Shown here piece by piece: positions 24,461 to 36,299 of a DNA stretch of 64,000 nt (positions within the stretch are counted from its first letter, which is position 1; every line of letters begins with the position of its first letter). The notes under the pieces are model-generated. The model saw only the letters and a program-made list of their open reading frames with translations. It was not told the DNA's origin and ran no database searches. Where the stretch lies: the NCBI GenBank assembly GCA_930367205.1, contig OV884014.1, forward strand, positions 107,490,638 through 107,554,637, given 5' to 3'. This DNA is from Acanthosoma haemorrhoidale (Eukaryota > Arthropoda > Insecta > Hemiptera > Acanthosomatidae). Position numbers and translations under genes: made by a program.

Positions 24461-24826
24461 CGAAATATAAACGACAAATGGCGCAGCCCAAGGCACATCC
24501 TTGGCAGTTCTTCTTGAGGGGACTTTTTTCTGGATGGCCTCTGGAGCCCTGGACTGAAGACCTTGGCTTTGAGGTTGCTCCTACTTAACATTGAAAACAT
24601 CATTGTATAATAGTAGGAAATATTTCTATCGGTAGCTAGTAAGATCTTTGTAACCATTTTATCATTTAAAACATTTGTAATAAACTGCATTGTACATAAC
24701 TTTCTAATATAATTGAATCCCTTAGTAAGTACATTGAATATTTACGCTAATGTAAGACGCTTAGGGTTTTATATAAGAATCAAATCTGTTAGTCGTCGAA
24801 TAGTTAAGATGTCATCCCTGTAATTT
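24461..24826. other. Flank of the retrotransposon cluster, nothing recognised
   Basis: A minus-strand frame at 24442-24690 has no reverse-transcriptase motif and is not supported as coding. Confidence 0.35.
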
Positions 24827-25146
24827 AAATATTCTAATTATTCAACTAGAGCGCAACAGCATGGCGTTTGTAGGTAAGTCAGGTAAATATATAAGAGGGT
24901 ATATGTATCCTTAGAAAAGATACACGATTCATATATTTCCTTACAGTTTGTGTATTCGGATACAGTTAGTCTATCGATAAGAAAGTAAGTATCCATCTAT
25001 AAATATTCTAATTATTCAACTAGAGCGTAACAGCGTGGTGTTTGTAGGTAAATGAGCTAAATATATAAGAGGGTATATGTATCCTTAGAAAAGGTACATC
25101 ACATCCTTTATGTATTGCCTTATAGCTTGTGTATTCAAATACAGTT
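24827..25146. repeat. 174-bp tandem duplication (two diverged copies)
   Basis: AAATATTCTAATTATTCAAC+TAGAGCG starts at 24827 and again at 25001. AGAGGGTATATGTATCCTTA and TTGTGTATTC are shared at the same offsets. The copies differ by scattered substitutions, so the duplication is not recent. Confidence 0.88.
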
Positions 25147-26343
25147 TTATATCAGATATATTAGTCTATACCCATGTTATCCGTAGATAGTCAGCTCTAT
25201 GGAAAAGCATACAAGAAAAACCAATAGCGGTTGTTGTTTTTATAATAACAACAATTTTAAACTTGTTGCACAAGTAAAATGTTCGTAGAAAATACCATTC
25301 GTTTATGTGAAACTGGGATTGAATAAAACAATTTGTATGGTATTGTATATGAATTATAGTTCACTTTAGCTCTTAGACATAACACATATTATTACTTTTA
25401 TAACTAACTAGCACCTCGAGACATTTAATTCGATACCATGTACTGTTTTTATGTTTCGCATTAACTAACCGTTAAATGGAACTACAGTGCCAAATTATCA
25501 TTTCCCTAAAAAAACTCCAATTGAAGTTTAAAACATGACTTTAATGATTTGATGACTTTTGTACTTAGATATAGATATAATTGTAATATGTATAACATTA
25601 TATTAAAAGCTGCAATATTTATATGGTATTTATTTTGGTACATGTATAATATAATTTTTATAATGGGACATGAAATAACCAATAACCTACGATAAAGGGC
25701 ATACTCCATGGGAAGACATAAGATAAGTAATAGATCTTTATAAATGTTATATATATATGTAGATATAATGGCGGTAGTTTAGCCACTCCCTGCGCAGATG
25801 CGGGGGCGACCGGAAGTGTTGCCATTGTATGCTGACGGACACACATACCGACAATACAGAGATGTTGGATTTGATATAATTACATAGAAAGTACACTGCA
25901 TCTGCTTGGCCCAGCTGCCCTTGGCCTTACTCTGTCATTAGAGTGTACAACAATGTCTATACCTCCTGTATTGTATCCGGGAAGGTGCTCTCTTCCGGCC
26001 AAAGAGTCTTGTGTCAATGGAGCGTGTGCCTCTTTGTCGCCAACTACTCACATAATTGCTAAGTGTATGTCAGGGCAAAGGTTCATTAATAGGCCTTCAA
26101 TTTTTTTATATTAGAGCCAACGGGTAACAGCGGTTCAGTACGGCTCTACAATGGCCTGGTTTTATCAACCGAAACGAACCAACTCGTCCACGTTTACAAC
26201 CTCACCTGCATTTCCAAATAAATAAACACAGTTCAAATTTATTATGCAATTTATTTTATTATGGAATTTTTATAACAAAACGAAATAATACAATATGAAG
26301 GAAGTTGGTCGTTTCTTTAATATCCGGAGGGAACTCCTCAATT
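25147..26343. other. Intergenic, no supported gene
   Basis: AT-rich DNA with a GC-richer island at 25780-26090 containing ACCGGAAGTGTTGCCAT (25809-25825), an ETS-like box of the kind seen in promoters. No open frame with a domain. Confidence 0.4.
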
Positions 26344-26724
26344 GCTCAAATAAACAGTGTTCCCAACTTTCACACTTCAGAAAAAAGAAAAATCAACAAC
26401 ATATTCCACATGAGCAAAATATAAAATGCCTGAGATACTTAATTTTGAACCTTGCATCCTGTTACATTTCCTAATTCTCACTTCCGCCTAGTTGCAAGAT
26501 GTCTTGTCTCGCCTCCATCTAGGCCTACCGATTAAACCTAGTTTCTTTTGTTGTCTTTTAAACTTCAGCGGCGGTTCAACTGCATCTCTAGCACTGGGTG
26601 TCTTGTTGAAATTATCCTTCGGTGTAAACATAATTATAACATTTAAGCAACATGGCACCTGTGTCATGCTAGCAGTTTAATGAGTGGTTATTTCTGTTCA
26701 ATTGGTAACACTGTTTATTGTAGC
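26344..26724. mobile_element. MITE-like repeat with terminal inverted repeats, copy 1
   Basis: Ends are inverted: AAATAAACAGTGTTCCCAAC on the left (26348-26367) and TTGGTAACACTGTTTATTG on the right (26702-26720). The inner 280 bp, from CTGAGATACTTAATTTTGAA to CATGCTAG.AGTTTAATGAG, recurs in the same orientation at 45262-45525. The CAGTGTT.CCAAC end resembles hAT-type termini, but no 8-bp target duplication could be confirmed. The frame at 26492-26680 is shared with copy 2 only as DNA and contains no known domain. Confidence 0.65.
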
Positions 26725-29209
26725 AGGTTAGGGATAATATTTGTAGCACAGTTCATCCAAACTATTAAGCAAAAGAGTACCTGAAGAATGACGATGCCGT
26801 GAGTACTCTCTGACCTTTTTTTGTCCTTGCTAATGTTTGCTTGTATTTATCGAATACGAGTAGTTCACATTTAGGCAACGGCCATTGTGAGTATAATTTT
26901 AGTATTTATAAACTATAGTTGGTCTGGTTGATTTGACGACTTCCCTTGTCACAAGTAATATTGTCAAATAGTCTCAATTGGCGTGGGTAACTTTTAGTCG
27001 GCCATTTGATGGTTTATAGCCCCAAATGTTTATCGTAATATTGAAAACATGAGTTTTAGTTTAAAATTGTAAGCAGTAAGCAAATCAATTAAATTAATCT
27101 AGTATACACTACAATATATACTAGAATATAAATTGTGACAATGCAGATCTTTGGACTACAAAGACCTTTTAGGGTTTGATCGTTTGTTTTTTGTTTTTTT
27201 TTTCAAAATCAGGATCCCTAATGTTTTCACCGTTGGGTCTGTCTGTTCTTTTAGCAACAAATTAAAGTCCCCGAGTAGAGAGACACGAAACTTTACAAGG
27301 CGGTTTCATTTGGTTACGCGTCCGCAATAAACATGAAGTAATGAGACACGGATCCAGCCCGAACCAAATTAGCAAAGATTGTAGCTAAAGCCGTATAAAA
27401 ATCAAATACAAAAAAAAAGAACTAGTTTTATTTGCACACTCTTCGTTTAAAGGGGATGTAACAGCCGATATTTCTTCTGCTCACGCTGGCTTACCAGCGT
27501 TTACTGTTTATCACATATTTCAACCCGATGTCGGAAGTTGAGGTTAAAATATCTCGACAACTACAACCGTTAGCTAAGAACTGTAAACGATAGAAATAAT
27601 CTTTATTACACTCGATTTAAAAACAGGCAACCGGCTAATTCTCCCTACTTAGATATGGAATATATTTTCTCTTCTACTTAGATCGAGGGGACTAAAATTA
27701 GAAAAACATAATGGATTTGAATTTGAAGAAATGAAGGGAGGTCCGTGGATTAGCGAAGATGTTGTAAAGAGGACAGAAGATTGGAAGACAAAGAGGACGA
27801 AAGAACGATATGGTTAAGTGGCGGCTTCATAGTTGGCTATCTCACTGGTGGATAATTGTGTTGCAATTAAGCCAATCCACGGTAGCTCATCTCCTCTCGG
27901 CCAATCACAGTGCTCTTCCTTATCCCCAACATCCTCTCATAATCACAGTGGTGTGGGGTACATCTTCGTGATCTCTGCTCTCTCATACTTAGCGACTGCT
28001 AACTGCTTCCGAAGGGTCAGCTACCCATTAAGCAGATAGTCCATCTCTCCTCTTCCAATGTCCGCACCCTCACGCATCTTAACTGCCAATCTCTTTTTAT
28101 TTCTTCACCCTCTCACGATTTGTCTGTGAGCGATGACCCACAATTACCAAATGTGATAATTTGCCATGATCTCAGCCGGCAGTTGAAGAACAGCGACGCT
28201 AAAGTAACTCGTCTTGATGTAACCTGCTTCAGAGTAGAGTTTCTAATAGTTTTATTTCTCATATCTAATGCACACGGTATTAGTCTATTAGATAGTCAAC
28301 TCAAATTGAAACTACTCAAACACTCACAGCACCCAAACGCAAACGCTGTCCAGCCGTTATACCCTTGTTGAGTCAGGTGTGGCCTTGAAGCTCACAGAAA
28401 TCCTCGGTGTGAGGCTGGTAATGCACATTCACATAATATATCAGCAAAACCTTACTGTAGCATACTCTCCCCCCCCCCTGCTCAGTAGTTACATGGTGGT
28501 TTATCCGACTGCACAACGAACTAGCAATCGTCGCTATAAATGGATTTAGAAGCAAAAAGTTTCGAAGCAACTTATCTCTGGATAAAGAACTACAATTAAG
28601 TAGGACCTCCCACGACATAAATTAAGCATTTGTTCAACCACTCTTCCAGAAAACCTCACAACATTCATTTACCTGATTCCTTCTTCCTTTTTCCAGCCAT
28701 TCCCTCCAGCTATTCCTTTTTTTTTTATACATAAAATATTTTAACCCTAAAAGTGAAACTGTTTCCCTTTACTAGTCAATTTTTTTATTTGTAATCTATT
28801 GTACAAGCTCTTGTAAGATTAAACCATGTAAAGCTCGAGTATGGAACCTAAGATTCCTCCAAGGCGTGACAGTCCATTTTTCTGTTCAATTAATTTTAAC
28901 TAACCGTACCTCTCACTGAGCCTAATAACATGCTCATTATATATGTTCATCCAATAACAATTCCTCACTCCCTCTCCCACTCCCTCTCTTTGTTAAACTC
29001 AAATATCCCGCGAGGCCAACTTCCATCTACCCTGCACGGCGAGAACTCACAAACTAACCTCAAATCTAGTTGAAGCGTTGAAGGTCACTAAGCTGTTAAC
29101 TGAAGAAGAACCTAATGCTTACTCCGGTGGATTTTCCTGGGACTAACAAGACAGCAGACTGGCAAAAGGGCAAATATACAGGAACCTTTTTAACCTCAAT
29201 ATAAAGAAA
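26725..29209. other. Intergenic, no supported gene
   Basis: Contains purine-rich and pyrimidine-rich stretches, a C run at 28470-28479, and several domain-less frames (27833-28039, 28120-28371, 28373-28618). No transposon motif was recognised apart from the start of the mariner relic at the right edge. Confidence 0.4.
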
Positions 29210-30229
29210 CTTTTTTTTTCTTATCGATGCCATTATGTATGGAATATAACATCGTGAAAATGTCTGCCGCGGCTTCGCTGGGTGGCGCGCATCCGAAATA
29301 TCCAATTTTCCATGACTCTGGCGCATAAATCAGGCTGAATTTGACCTATGGCATGGGTTATGTTGGCTTATTCGCATAGACCTGTGACTTAAGAAAACAT
29401 CACAAGAAAAAGCCTAACAGTGTGAAATCGAACGATCTCGGTGGCCAGTTCACATCACCTCCACGTGAGATGAGCATGCCCTCAAATCGCTCGTGCAGAG
29501 TGACCAATATGACATGAGCAGTTTGGCACGTAGCGCCGTCCTGTTGAAACCGTATGTCGTTGGTATCCATATCATTCAATTCAGGCCAAAAGAAGTTGGT
29601 AATCATCGACCTATAGCGCTCGCCGTTGACGGTGATGGCCAACGTCGTTCTCCAAGAAATATAGACCGATGATGCCGCCAGCCCAAAATCCACACCAAAC
29701 GGTGACTTTTTCGGGATGCATTGGACGCTCTTGGATCTCATGTGGATTGGTATCGTCCCAAATTCGACAATTTTGTTTGTTGACGTGTTCATCCAGAAAT
29801 GGGCCTCACCGCTGAAGATGATCTTTCGATGAAAATTAGGGTCAGTTTCCAACCGCTCCAGGGCCCATTCAGCGAACACACGTCGTTGTCTATGGTCGTT
29901 AACCTTCAGCTCCAGGGTCAGCTGAATTTTTAGTTGTGGTCTGCGAAAGACCGAGTTCTTGTGAGCGACGCCAAATCGACTGCCTTGAATTCTCCTGCAC
30001 ACTCTCACGGACAGCGGCGATTTTTTCGGCAGATCTTGCGTTTCGTCGACGTACGGGTGTTGGTTTATTTGTTTACTGAACCAGTGGACTCAAATGTATC
30101 CACCACACTGCGAATAGTCCTCTCGGTAGGACGGTTATGGTGACCGCGGAACGTTGGTCGAACAAAACACCCATATTGATAAAACAATTTTATCCTTTGC
30201 ATGTGTTGTTGAACGCTATATCCGTCCAT
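29210..30229 (-). pseudogene. Dead mariner-type (Tc1/mariner superfamily) transposase
   Basis: Minus-strand ATG at 30229-30227 starts MDGYSVQQHMQRIKLFYQYG and runs through RPTERTIRSVVDTFESTGSV, the usual N-terminal helix-turn-helix, before a TAA near 30056. After frame changes the catalytic part follows at 30008-29400: QLTLELKVNDHRQRRVFAEW, ALERLETDPNFHRKIIFSGE, VNGERYRSMITNFFWPELND, FQQDGATCQTAH and NWPPRSFDFTL. The C-terminal end decays through VYANKPT to about 29210. Intact relatives of about 340 residues cut and paste DNA at TA sites with three acidic residues. Here the first (normally FSDEAHFW) is glycine, FSGEAHFW, while the D of QQDG and of SFDF remain, 36 residues apart. Stops, frameshifts and the lost acid make it inactive. 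Terminal inverted repeats were not found. Confidence 0.9.
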
Positions 30230-31965
30230 GGTGATTTGGCAAAACAGACTGAATAAATGACAGCCAATTTGACTGATGCAGGTTCAACAATATGGCCGCT
30301 ATCAACTGTCATAGTTCAGGAAGTCCCTATTGGAAGACTCGTTATATGTGATTTAGAAATGCACTTTATAAAAAAAAACTCTGATCTAAAACAAAGTAGA
30401 GGAGACAGAGAAAAACTGATCTCATATTTAGACTCAGCGGCCCAAATATAGCTAAAATCCTAGGCACCAAAGCTACTTTTTTTTTCTTTTAGGCCTGAGT
30501 AATATAAATTCTTGACAATAGTTATTGAATATTTTCCATCCAATCTTAGTGTATTTTTTAAAGCTAATTCATAAACTGACCCCTCAAACTAAAAAACAAT
30601 AGGTAGATAAATTTTGGTGAGTACATATAGTATCTAGCGTAAAGTCTATAGTATACAGCGTATAGTATACAGTAAGTAGTATATAGTATGTGGATGTGGG
30701 ATCCAGTATATAGTTTATAGTGTATAGTATATCATATCAAGTATATATTATATAGTATATAAATTATAGTGTCTAATAATATATAATCCATAGTACGTGG
30801 GATATGGGATACAGTATATAGAATATGGTGTATAGTATATAGCTAATAGCGTATAAGATATAGTATATGGGATATAGGATATGGAATATAATTTATAGTG
30901 TACAGTATTATATAGTGTATATGTACATAGTAATAACTAATGCTGGTATTTATATATAACTATATGTAGTTACATATTTTTGTCAGAGTTAAATACTTTC
31001 TGTGCCATCGGTTACTATACTTTCTAAGGCACTTTAAGTAAATTTAAGCTGATTTTTTTACATGCATATATTACACAGTTTTACATACATTCACTGAAAT
31101 AACATATTTTTAAATACTTGTTACATATTATTCCATATTTTGTTTAAATGAAAATAAATCCAGTGCATTCAGTTAAAAGATGAGAATTTCGGAGAAATGA
31201 TAATCTGCTTGAGTTGTATTCTTGGAACAGGTGGTCTTATTTATTTGGATAATTAGGCTGAGAATTGTTTACTTTTCTAAATTTAGCCAATCCCTTACTT
31301 TCACTATCATAATTTTTATTTATCTCTGTTCTCAATTCAAGTTGTGATTTTATACAAGAAATTAAAAAAAAACTCGGCGAAAACTAGAGACCTAGATTTG
31401 AAGGAACGTTATCCTTACATATGGTTGTCTCTTCAAGAAGTAATTACATAAAGATTATTGATTCAATAAAAGACGTTCTGTCAAAAGTTGAGTTTGATTG
31501 GACTACAGCAGTGAAAAAAGGCAAGGCCATCGACGGATAAACCTACCTTGAGGGTTCACTGGGCGGGCATTTCTGCAAACGTTTTCTTAGCCCACACAAT
31601 AACAAAATTAGAGAGTGAGACCATTGATTGATTGATAGTATCTTATTTTCTGTGTAATTGACATATTGAATGTGTCACCGGGAGAAATTGAAGATAAAAC
31701 AAAAAGGTGTGTTTGTTTGGGAAAAACTTAGGCTGGAAGAACACAGCGGACGTTACAAAAAATTCAGAAAGTAAAATTATTATTATTGGAAATCATAATG
31801 TTCAAATAAGTTAGGTTGGTGTGGAGTGGCCATTCAGCCTTTATAAATCTTCTTAAGGCCTCATCAGCACAGCTTTTTATTCGAAAATTTGAAAATGTAT
31901 GTAGTACAGCTTTTTTTCTTTAAGTTTGTTTATTCAAACGATATATTTCTTTTGAAATTTGGATA
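30230..31965. other. AT-rich spacer including a degenerate TATAG-type tract
   Basis: 30620-30935 is dominated by GTATAGTATATAG-like short repeats of irregular period. The remainder is unique AT-rich DNA. The frame at 30257-30451 has no domain. Confidence 0.45.
30620..30935. repeat. Degenerate (TATAG/GTATA)n low-complexity tract
   Basis: Irregular iterations of TATAGTATATAGT, GTATAGCGTATAG and similar, with no fixed unit length. Confidence 0.75.
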
Positions 31966-32199
31966 TTTAGCTTCATCGCTGCCACCAGTGCTCTCCAGTG
32001 GTAAATATTGAAATCTGACATTTTTTGTCTTAAGATTTAAAAATATTGGTTGTGCTTATAAAATTTTGACCAGTGGAATTCGGAAGTAACTGCATTTCCG
32101 TTTTTACAGATCGTTCACTTGGGAGTGTTTAAAGTTTGCATTTTTAGCTTCATCGCTGCCACGATTGTTCTCCAGTGGTAAATATTGAAATCTGACATT
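31966..32199. repeat. Pair of 57-bp direct repeats 177 bp apart
   Basis: TTTAGCTTCATCGCTGCCAC to GGTAAATATTGAAATCTGAC occurs at 31966-32022 and 32143-32199, with few differences. Confidence 0.88.
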
Positions 32200-32529
32200 G
32201 CTTCTCAAAGGAATAAACGAAGATTTCCAAGTAAAAAATAATAAAAAAGAAATGTTCACTCTTCCTCCAAATAAAAGATATTTATAACTGTAGTCACGTG
32301 TACTGTTTATAATACTTGTAAATCCAGTACTGTAAACAATTTAATAAAATTTGTTAATTGTGAGGAAAAAATATTTCTCATTTTTAGTTATATATTTCTT
32401 CGAAAATAAATTCATGTATATGTACATACTTTTTTTATTACATACAAATCCATGCCCTAATAATAAATAAATAATCTGTAATAAAAAAAAATTTAATTTA
32501 CATTTATTTAAAAGAAACTGAACAGAAAG

Positions 32530-32760
32530 GTTTCACCCGTTACTGATCGGGAGGTGATCGAGCATTGTGGTCGGTCGCACGCAAACCTGGTTCTGAGAAT
32601 GGCGGACAAGAAGAGGGTGCAGCTAGAGCGCGTCAAAGTAGCAGCTATCGGTCGCTAACTCGAGAATTAGAGTGAACGAGCCAACTAGAACAACATTTAC
32701 GTGGGCAAGATGGCTGCCACTTCCGGTCCTCCCACAACGGGGCTGTCATTATATCATCGG
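32530..32760 (+). promoter_or_regulatory. CpG- and GC-richer block with ETS/YY1-like boxes; possible promoter
   Basis: In an AT-rich setting this block has many CpGs. It contains CAAGATGGCTGCCACTTCCG (32706-32725), which combines a YY1-like AAGATGGC with an ETS-like ACTTCCGGT (reverse ACCGGAAGT). A short forward frame starting ATGGCGGACAAGAAG at 32599 codes 19 residues before a stop. Such boxes are common around housekeeping-type start sites, but no gene was found next to them, so this is a weak suggestion. Confidence 0.2.
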
Positions 32761-33817
32761 ATAATTGTTTTTAATTCCTAATTAATTATTTCAAGCAGGG
32801 ATGGATAAACAGCGGCTAGCAACAAGTCAAACAGCAGGTTGACAAGCGAACTAATAGCAGCGCCTTCATGATAATGGTCGTTTTGTTTACAAACGTCCCT
32901 TGGCCGGATATCCTGCCGGAGCAGGGTTCCGAGTAGCCAATTCCCCGCTAATGACAGAGCCGCGATGTGACAGTTCGGTTGGCAGCACTGCTCCCACGGC
33001 AGGAAGGATCTTTGGCCTCGAGAGTTGTCCTAAAACTCCACTCCCTGTCCGCCATTACAACTTCATAGTGGACCTTTGAGTTATGAATAGTACCCAACAG
33101 CCGGAAATGTTGCGAACCACCGACCATAAGCCTGTCCTCATATTCCATCTCGCTGTATGAGTCTGCAGAACACATGGGCCCAGAAACGGAATCATCCAAC
33201 TCGACAATACTTCTGTAACGGTCGGGCTCCCGTTTTCCTACACGGAAGTAGGGGACGGGTCTGAAATTCCTTATTTTCCAAAGTACAGATAACGACAATT
33301 GGTTTTTAGATCTAAAAAATATGTTAAACAATGAATAATTTAAGCAAATACAATAAAATAAACATTTTATCTTAACAATTTAGAGCTTTCTATTTGTTTA
33401 ATTGGGCGAGGGTAGAGAGGCCACTGCCAAATGCTAATTGACGAAAGAATCACTTAACGGACTTGTGAGAAAGATAACTTGGCGGAACCCAACATCCGGT
33501 GATAGAACCCACTGGTATCACCAGCCGTAGCTAACTTGCCGTCATTTTCCGCTAAATTTGCCTCGTACCTTGAGACCACTAATATCTTTAATAACTAAGT
33601 AATTAGTTAATCACACTCGGAAATGACGGCTATAGTTTTGTTTTCTTACCAAAATATCTAATGACACTTCGCTATAACACGCGGACACAACTGGGGGATT
33701 CGGTCCCGGGTACATTTTGTAGAGCCCCGGAGTCGTCGTCTGCATGGGAAGTGTCCCTTCCAAGGATCAAGGATATGCTAGTTTAGCGGGGCAGGGCCAG
33801 GGAACTCCACTTGGTGA
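32761..33817. other. Unassigned region with a 127-codon minus frame
   Basis: The minus frame 33331-32948 is the longest domain-less frame in this part and lies in GC-richer DNA. I recognise no family in it, see no repeat composition, and cannot tell whether it is an exon or chance. Confidence 0.3.
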
Positions 33818-33983
33818 GAGAGAGATAACATAACGGAATAAAAGGGCAAAAGGCAGCCGTTATGACAATTAGCATTATGCCATAGGAATATATTAAATAC
33901 ATGGGGTAACCCAAAGGTACAGCGGGGGCAGTGGAAGGAAAACATCAGAATGAAGATTTCTGCCACCCATAGGAATATATTAA
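33818..33983. repeat. Dispersed repeat interrupted by a 70-bp insert flanked by 17-bp duplications
   Basis: 33821-33877 is an inverted copy of 21764-21808 and neighbouring sequence. Downstream, CCATAGGAATATATTAA occurs perfectly at 33880-33896 and again at 33967-33983. The 70 bp between them (33897-33966) match the reverse complement of 38713-38780 with about one mismatch. Confidence 0.85.
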
Positions 33984-34559
33984 CTAGCTAGTGTAGAAGC
34001 TGGCTGTTCCCAGAATGTGCCTAGAAGCAGATTAGAGCCATGAAACACTTTTCCTTATAGGAAGACATCGCGGTCTTTTACAAAAAGATGCCTACTCAAA
34101 AACAAATTTAGAGAGGAGAAATTTATATATAAATAAACACTTGCTAAGTCCGAGCTCTCTCGCCCACTACCGCCCGCTCAGTATTCTTCCTCACATGGTC
34201 AAGATTCTAAAAAAGATTACCCTTAACTACCTGAAATAGTTCTGTTCGGAAAATTCCATCATTCCGTACTGCAAAAACACCAAAAAGGAAACTACCCTCG
34301 GCATCAACAGAAACATAGCTACAGCTGTGATCTCGTTGGACTACAGGCAGGGACATTGTCCCACGGGATAGATACTATCCCGACAGCTCAGCGACTGGGA
34401 ATACCAGAACAGTTATATACCATGTTGGTCTCCCTCTAGAAGGACAGAACGGTGAGGGTACGGACTGCCCCTCGATCATCTATCCTTGGTTGAAATTTTT
34501 TTATTGTTTTTCTCCGAATTGAACCTCGACTGGGCTAGCCCCAATACCTTCGTAGTACG
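33984..34559. other. Spacer left of the gypsy relic
   Basis: Unique DNA. The left LTR of the gypsy relic would be expected about here, but no LTR ends or polypurine tract could be made out. Confidence 0.35.
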
Positions 34560-35096
34560 AATTGTTAATGAGAAACTCATTCCTGGGAATGTATTTGACC
34601 CATAAACTGCGCTTCTGACTTTGCAAGTACGTAGGCATTCACAGATAACCCTTTCAGCCTTTTGAATATTTAGATCATTCAGACCCTTCTTTCATTTATT
34701 TGACGGACATTGGGGACCATGGTCCGAACGATTCTAACAGGTTTTCCAATCTCGGAAAAATTTTCTTTACGCTGTCTAATGTTGAGTCTGCAGTTTCCTT
34801 TGTTACTCGCTGTAATTTTGAATGTTTCGAAAAATTGTCAATCATGGCGAAGAGATATTTCTTCCCCATACCAAAAGATCAGCTGAGACTGTCATCTGTT
34901 TATTAGCATGAAGAGTGGTGTTGGTAATTTTACAAACTTGACAGGTGTTGTATCTTTCAATTACTCCGATGACATTTTTATCCGATTTCGGGGCGTTAAA
35001 GTCTTTCTTATTAATGTAACAATATGATTTGTTCATACCTATGAATTTGATGAAATTTAGTAATAGTTTTTGTTTTCCTTTGACTTGATTATACAA
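34560..35096 (-). pseudogene. Gypsy integrase remnant
   Basis: ERYNTCQVCKITNTTLHANK near the start holds the CxxC half of the HHCC zinc finger. Farther on, SDHGPQCPSNK (about 34725-34695) stands where integrases have SDNGPQFTS with the second catalytic Asp. A stop follows, then LNDLNIQKAERVICEC. The core between these points is missing or unrecognisable. It would have joined element DNA to the host chromosome; it is non-functional. Confidence 0.65.
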
Positions 35097-35256
35097 AATT
35101 CGTTATAGAATTTAATTTCTTGGAATGAGATTTCGTTTTTCTTTTGATTTTTTGATAAATGCTTGCAATTGGTTGTCCCGATCATATGATTGTTGTAAAT
35201 TTCCAAAAATGTCTTTTTGGCTATTGGATTGGGGTCTAAGGTGATGTTATTGATAG

Positions 35257-35565
35257 TTAAGTTCGTTTCGATTTGTGTTGGGATTGTCGTAGATAAATTC
35301 TCCACCGTTGACGGCGTGGTGGTTGACCTTTCCGGAGAATTGACAAAGCCCTATGGTCGCTTCGAATAATGAACTGTTTGTTTAATAAGTAGACTGTAAC
35401 TTTCTTCGTGGACCAAACAATAGCTAACAGCTCTTCCTCGGCGGCTGTGTACCTGAACGGTAGTCCTTGTAGTACACGGCTTGCCAATAGAATATTTCCT
35501 TTGTCATTGGCGATCATTTGATGTAAGTGTGCTCCTTGTGCGAAATCACTGGCGTCAGTCACCAA
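35257..35565 (-). pseudogene. Gypsy RNase H domain, open for about 100 codons
   Basis: Starts VTDASDFAQGAHLHQM, where the TDAS motif holds the first catalytic acid of LTR-retrotransposon RNase H. It continues LLASRVLQGLPFRYTAAEEE (normally SR.L...E..Y...E.E), LLAIVWSTKKVTVYLLNKQF and IIRSDHRALSIL (SDHR/TDHR motif). This domain digests RNA in RNA-DNA hybrids during copying. It is the best-preserved part of the element; the frame drifts after the RKGQPPRRQRW segment. Confidence 0.88.
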
Positions 35566-35739
35566 GTAGAAGTTTTTCGAAAAATCTGGGTGGTGTGATG
35601 AAAATGTTTTGTGAGAACTCCTTAATATTGTATTGCAAACTTGAGTATCCTCGTCGTTCCAAATGCCACTTAATTTGCTCTTTCAGAAATGCAATACATT
35701 TTGGTTAAACCAAGAAAAGATTTAAAGTGATTTATCTTT

Positions 35740-35952
35740 TTCGGTATTGGGAAATCGTGTATTGATTTGAGTCAATATGTTCTTCTGTGTTACTGGTCAT
35801 TACTGAAATTTCATCGAAGTAAATCTGAACGTAAGGTTTAAACTCCTCTAATATTGGGTTCAATGTCCTGCTTAAAGCGGCTGAACTTATTTTTAATCCA
35901 AAAGGAGCATTTTTGTATTGATATATTACCCCTTTAAAAATGACAGCCGCAT
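35740..35952 (-). pseudogene. Gypsy reverse transcriptase palm remnant
   Basis: Contains YQYKNAPFGLKISSAALSRT and NPILEEFKPYVQIYFDEISV on the minus strand. The first corresponds to the F.V.PFGL..AP..F motif. IYFDE stands in place of the catalytic Y.DD box, so one of the two aspartates is replaced by glutamate. Upstream fingers sequence is largely missing between here and the protease. Confidence 0.82.
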
Positions 35953-36083
35953 GTTTTTTTGAGTTTTCTCATGAAGTTCTGCCTGATTAAAAACTTGTCG
36001 TCAGGTCCGTGGTTGAAAAAATTTTAACGTGGAAACATTATGATAGAGTTACATCAGTGTTATTGGTTTTTTCGTAATCTCAC

Positions 36084-36299
36084 TTAATTTCTCGATTTTG
36101 CATTTAATTCGTTTAATGTGTTTATGGCGATAATAAAATCCTGTTTCAGGTTGTTGGTGACATATAGGTCTAAATCATTTTGTTGTCCTTCGGAGAATTT
36201 AACGGGGATAATCATTTGTTTATTAATCTTTTTATTCGGTTTCATTGTCAAATATGTATTTTCTTTTACGCAAGTGATTTCAGATCCAGAATCTAACAA
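36084..36299 (-). pseudogene. Retropepsin-like protease remnant
   Basis: Starts MLDSGSEITCVKENTYLTM; DSG is the catalytic triad of retroviral-type aspartic proteases. The rest (IIPVKFSEGQQNDLDLYVTN, then IIAINTLNEL) has the hydrophobic pattern of the flap and C-terminal strand. About 70 codons. It lies between gag and reverse transcriptase as expected. It would have processed the element's polyprotein. Confidence 0.75.

Noticed and set aside
32948..33331. 127-codon minus frame as a host exon
   Set aside because: No family recognised, no clear splice sites tied to a partner exon, and the neighbourhood is repeat-rich.
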